NCBI GenBank assembly: GCA_000231825.2
Contig: JH720316.1
Location: 138,826-202,825, forward strand
Origin: Tetrahymena elliotti 4EA
Taxonomy: Eukaryota > Ciliophora > Oligohymenophorea > Hymenostomatida > Tetrahymenidae
Direction: 5' to 3'
Length of the DNA stretch: 64,000 bases
Part shown: positions 62,065 through 64,000 of the stretch, piece by piece
How positions within the stretch are numbered: position 1 is the stretch's first letter
Layout of the letters: each line of letters begins with the position of its first letter
Notes under the pieces: generated by a model
What the model saw: only the letters and a program-made list of their open reading frames with translations
Database searches by the model: none
Told to the model about the DNA's origin: nothing
Program-made: the position numbers and the translations under genes

Positions 62065-62711
62065 GGTCATGTAAATTAACAAAAAAACTTGTAAAATAAA
62101 ATAGAACTCTGCATAAAATTAAATGAAAGAATGCTTTTTAACAGACAGTAATTCTAAGTATTCAAATTTGATTTTTAAATATAATTAATTGCTAAACATT
62201 TAATAGATAAATAAATAATAACTCATGTTAATTCTGTTACTTTCATTGTCAATTAAAAAAGAATTTATGAAAATAATTCAAAAAATCTTTTACTTTCTAT
62301 GAGATTAAAATTAACTTTGTTGTAAGATTTTTTAAAAAAGTAGATTAAAATTTTTGAATGATCAAAAATTATGATTGATGTAAATAATTTATAATAAATG
62401 AATCTAAAACACTATTTGTTTAACATATATTTATTCATCATATTCATAAATAAATATTAAGTTTATTTAGATGTAAAAGTTAAATAAGAAAGATAGAATA
62501 AACTACAAATTTCATGGTTTTTGATATCACTTTTGTGTTATTGCTGAATAAATTTAGAAGTTAAATAAAATGAATTTTATTTGATTTATTTTTTTAATTC
62601 CTCCTAAAAATAGAATGCATATAATATAATGGTCAAACATTCTTCAAGTACATAAACTCCACTAATTTAATGCTTTTTGATTTTCAAATATGAGATTTTT
62701 GATAAGATAAT
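62065..62711. other. AT-rich spacer upstream of the right-edge gene
   Basis: Promoter side of both the tRNA (-) and the LRR-like gene (+). Nothing further is supported. Confidence 0.5.
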
Positions 62712-64000
62712 ATGGCCTTAATAAACATAAATAATTTAGATAGATGTTTTGGTATGTATTTAATATTTGTTATTAATTGATATCAAACTTTATTCTACAT
62801 GTAATACAAGTAATTAATTCTTTGCAATATCTAGTATTATGTTCAAGAAGAAAAAATTTGATAAACATAGGAACTTTTGAAATGGATATTATTAACAAAT
62901 AAATCTCATAATAAATTTTGACTCAGTTACAAGATTAATTTCTACTCTCTCTTTTCGAACTAGTTATTTAGTAGGGATCGTTTGATGAGTTAACTAAGCT
63001 AAAACTCTTTCTAAAAAATGTTTCAAGCTCTAAATAACTCAATAACTTTATAGACAATCTTTCAAAACTGTAAAAGATTCAGGTTCTTCACATTATTTTT
63101 GATAATTTAAAAGTGAGGATAAATTATTTTCTCAATAATGAGGAAAGGAAGATATCAGAATTTCATAAATAAGTTCTTTAACAACAAGACAGTTGTTGGA
63201 ATCGAATGATTGACTGTATTTTAACTAAGAGACATTTAAAATAGCTAATTTTAGATTTTCGTAATCCTAATATCTACATAAACGATTTCAGTTTTGAAAA
63301 TTGGCCAATATATTTTGAGAATGCTGTAAATTTAACTCATTTACAACTCTACTTTGATTGCAATTATAAGAAATAAAATTTTGACTATGAATATTTAACA
63401 GCAAAATCACTTCAACTGCTAAACCAAGCAATACAAAAATGTAGGAATAGTCTCTAGCTTTTATCAATCTATTTTGAAGGATATTATTTTGATTTGAAGC
63501 AAGTTGATAGCCAGGAATATAAGATACTTGATAATGAATGCAAATAGTTTTTAGTTGATAAACTTAGTTATCCAAACTTGAAACATTTGGAAGTAAAAAT
63601 TGGTTTCTCAAGTGAAACAAGTCCTTATTAAATGATGAATGAATAAATAAGTTAAGAATAAGGCTCTAAATTAGTATCTTTAATAATTGATTCTAATTGG
63701 ATTGATAAATAATTTATGGCTAATATTCTTTTGAAATGTTAAATACTAAATAATATCTAACTAACTCTATCAAATCTAACTTTACAAGAATACAAATAAA
63801 TTTGCAATTCTATTAAAGACATGAAAAACATTGTAAGAGTATAGATTAATACCACATTTTCATTCTCTCTAGATATTTACTCCATCTTTCTCTACTTCCA
63901 AACTCTTATTTCTTCAAAATACTTATCAAATTTTAAAATCGTAGATTCATCAACTAACCGAGTTATAATATCAGAACTAGCAATCCTACAGAAGAAAAAA
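62712..64000 (+). CDS. LRR-like protein, 3' truncated by the window edge
   Basis: Exon 1 is 62712-62751 (MALININNLDRCF), with a donor GTATGT at 62752 and an acceptor CTAG ending at 62834. Exon 2 stays open to the last base. The protein has an N-terminal region followed by irregular leucine-rich strands (LTKLKLFLKNVSSSKQL, KHLKQLILDFRNPN, LTHLQLYFDCNYKKQN, NLKHLEVKIGFS, CQILNNIQLTLSNLTL), with repeats less regular than in the other two LRR genes and not split one per exon. The layout recalls F-box/LRR-type proteins, but no F-box is evident. Function unknown; the C-terminus lies outside the window. Confidence 0.7.

Overview
The window looks like ciliate macronuclear DNA, most likely from a Tetrahymena species. 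It is very AT-rich, and every convincing reading frame uses TAA and TAG as glutamine with TGA as the only stop. Introns start GTAA/GTAT and end AG, many only about 50 nt long, and intergenic DNA is full of TTGA/ATTC microsatellites. A tRNA with anticodon UUA at about 62.0 kb is the glutamine tRNA that such a code requires. A single-exon gene at 58.3-60.4 kb is very close to Tetrahymena telomerase-associated p80. From memory (not checked) it differs from T. thermophila p80 at scattered residues, which suggests a congener.

Layout. 1-2.9 kb: 3' part of a leucine-rich-repeat (LRR) gene on +. 2.9-8.7 kb: no firm gene; it holds weak ORFs, two GC-raised palindromic islands and an array of about seven 300-bp tandem repeats. 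8.75-33.2 kb: a minus-strand tandem family of four cyclic-nucleotide-gated-type potassium channel genes (A, B, C, D). B is a pseudogene, and a 242-aa orphan gene lies between B and C. 33.4-35.8 kb: a second LRR gene (-). 36.4-48.3 kb: one very large + gene joining an N-terminal P4-type-ATPase-like half to a two-domain guanylyl cyclase. 49.3-51.9 kb: a Gln/Asn-rich gene (+). 52.6-53.3 kb: a small putative gene (+) converging on an unidentified multi-exon gene (-, 53.3-56.2 kb). 58.3-60.4 kb: p80/TROVE-VWA (-). 62.0 kb: tRNA-Gln(UUA) (-). 62.7 kb to the edge: the 5' part of an LRR-like gene (+).

How it fits together. The guanylyl cyclase should make cGMP, and the neighbouring channels have six-transmembrane K+ channel cores followed by cyclic-nucleotide-binding domains, so roughly 40 kb holds a producer and several possible receptors of the same second messenger. 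All four channel paralogues also carry a CCHC zinc knuckle just after the cyclic-nucleotide domain. A, B and C share a tail motif of the form F-K-x-Y-F-P-H-N-N, with a looser version (F-Q-F-Y-Y-P-P-N) in D. Exon boundaries were found by eye; gene ends are firm where a start and stop are stated, and internal exons are approximate.
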